Positions 12,841 through 12,851 of a stretch of DNA of 12,851 bases are shown piece after piece. How positions within the stretch are numbered: the first letter of the stretch is position 1; each line of letters begins with the position of its first letter. The notes below the pieces were generated by a model. It did not search any database and was not told the origin of the DNA. It saw only the letters and a list, made by a program, of their open reading frames with translations. The DNA is taken from NCBI RefSeq assembly GCF_964259225.1, contig NZ_CAXVKN010000068.1; one strand, written 5' to 3'. The DNA comes from Catenibacterium mitsuoka_A. Its GTDB lineage: Bacteria > Bacillota_I > Bacilli_A > Erysipelotrichales > Coprobacillaceae. A program made the position numbers and the translations under genes.

Positions 12841-12851
12841 TGCAGCATAAT

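Noticed and set aside
1..12851. CRISPR array, tRNA or rRNA genes, defence or phage modules
   Set aside because: No regularly spaced repeats, no cloverleaf-like or rRNA sequence, and no toxin, nuclease or phage genes were seen; the recombinase alone does not support a mobile element.

Overview
The window reads as ordinary chromosome of a low-GC, Gram-positive (Firmicutes-type) anaerobe. The signs are strong AGGAGG-like ribosome sites, lipoprotein signal peptides, the cdaA-cdaR-glmM operon typical of Firmicutes, and a 4Fe-4S aldo/keto reductase of the kind common in gut anaerobes. A relative of the Erysipelotrichia (Coprobacillus/Catenibacterium-like) would fit, but that is a guess from style, not a sequence match. 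No RNA gene, CRISPR array, insertion sequence or prophage is visible, and no gene-free stretch exceeds 300 bases.

Layout from left to right. Bases 1-1530: a convergent-looking terminator pair, then uppP (undecaprenyl pyrophosphate phosphatase) and ridA (enamine/imine deaminase), both on the minus strand, each with its own promoter and terminator. Bases 1477-2680: two plus-strand genes, a membrane-anchored thioredoxin-fold protein without the CxxC active site, and a small serine recombinase whose Shine-Dalgarno sequence lies in a hairpin. Bases 2679-4119: alr (alanine racemase) followed by an overlapping small zinc-ribbon membrane protein, driven by a promoter that sits on a perfect 11-bp inverted repeat. 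Bases 4129-7329: a five-gene minus-strand operon with every junction overlapping: Fe-S aldo/keto reductase, two tandem CxxC thioredoxin-like lipoproteins, deoD (purine nucleoside phosphorylase) and a HAD-IB phosphatase. Bases 7360-9367: an OmpR-type response regulator and its sensor histidine kinase. Bases 9371-12780: cdaA-cdaR-glmM, coupling cyclic di-AMP synthesis to the peptidoglycan precursor pathway.

Functionally much of the window concerns the cell envelope. GlmM makes glucosamine-1-phosphate for UDP-GlcNAc and is known to modulate CdaA; CdaR is the membrane regulator of CdaA; Alr supplies D-alanine; UppP recycles the lipid carrier. The five-gene operon mixes redox (aldo/keto reductase, thioredoxin-like lipoproteins) with nucleoside salvage and has no obvious single pathway.

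I found no convincing new multi-gene system. The features most worth a second look are local: the alr promoter dyad, the recombinase leader hairpin, the signal peptide of one lipoprotein encoded inside the end of its paralogue, the redox-dead thioredoxin-fold protein, the long cytoplasmic tail on CdaR, and the habit of placing stop codons inside terminator hairpins.
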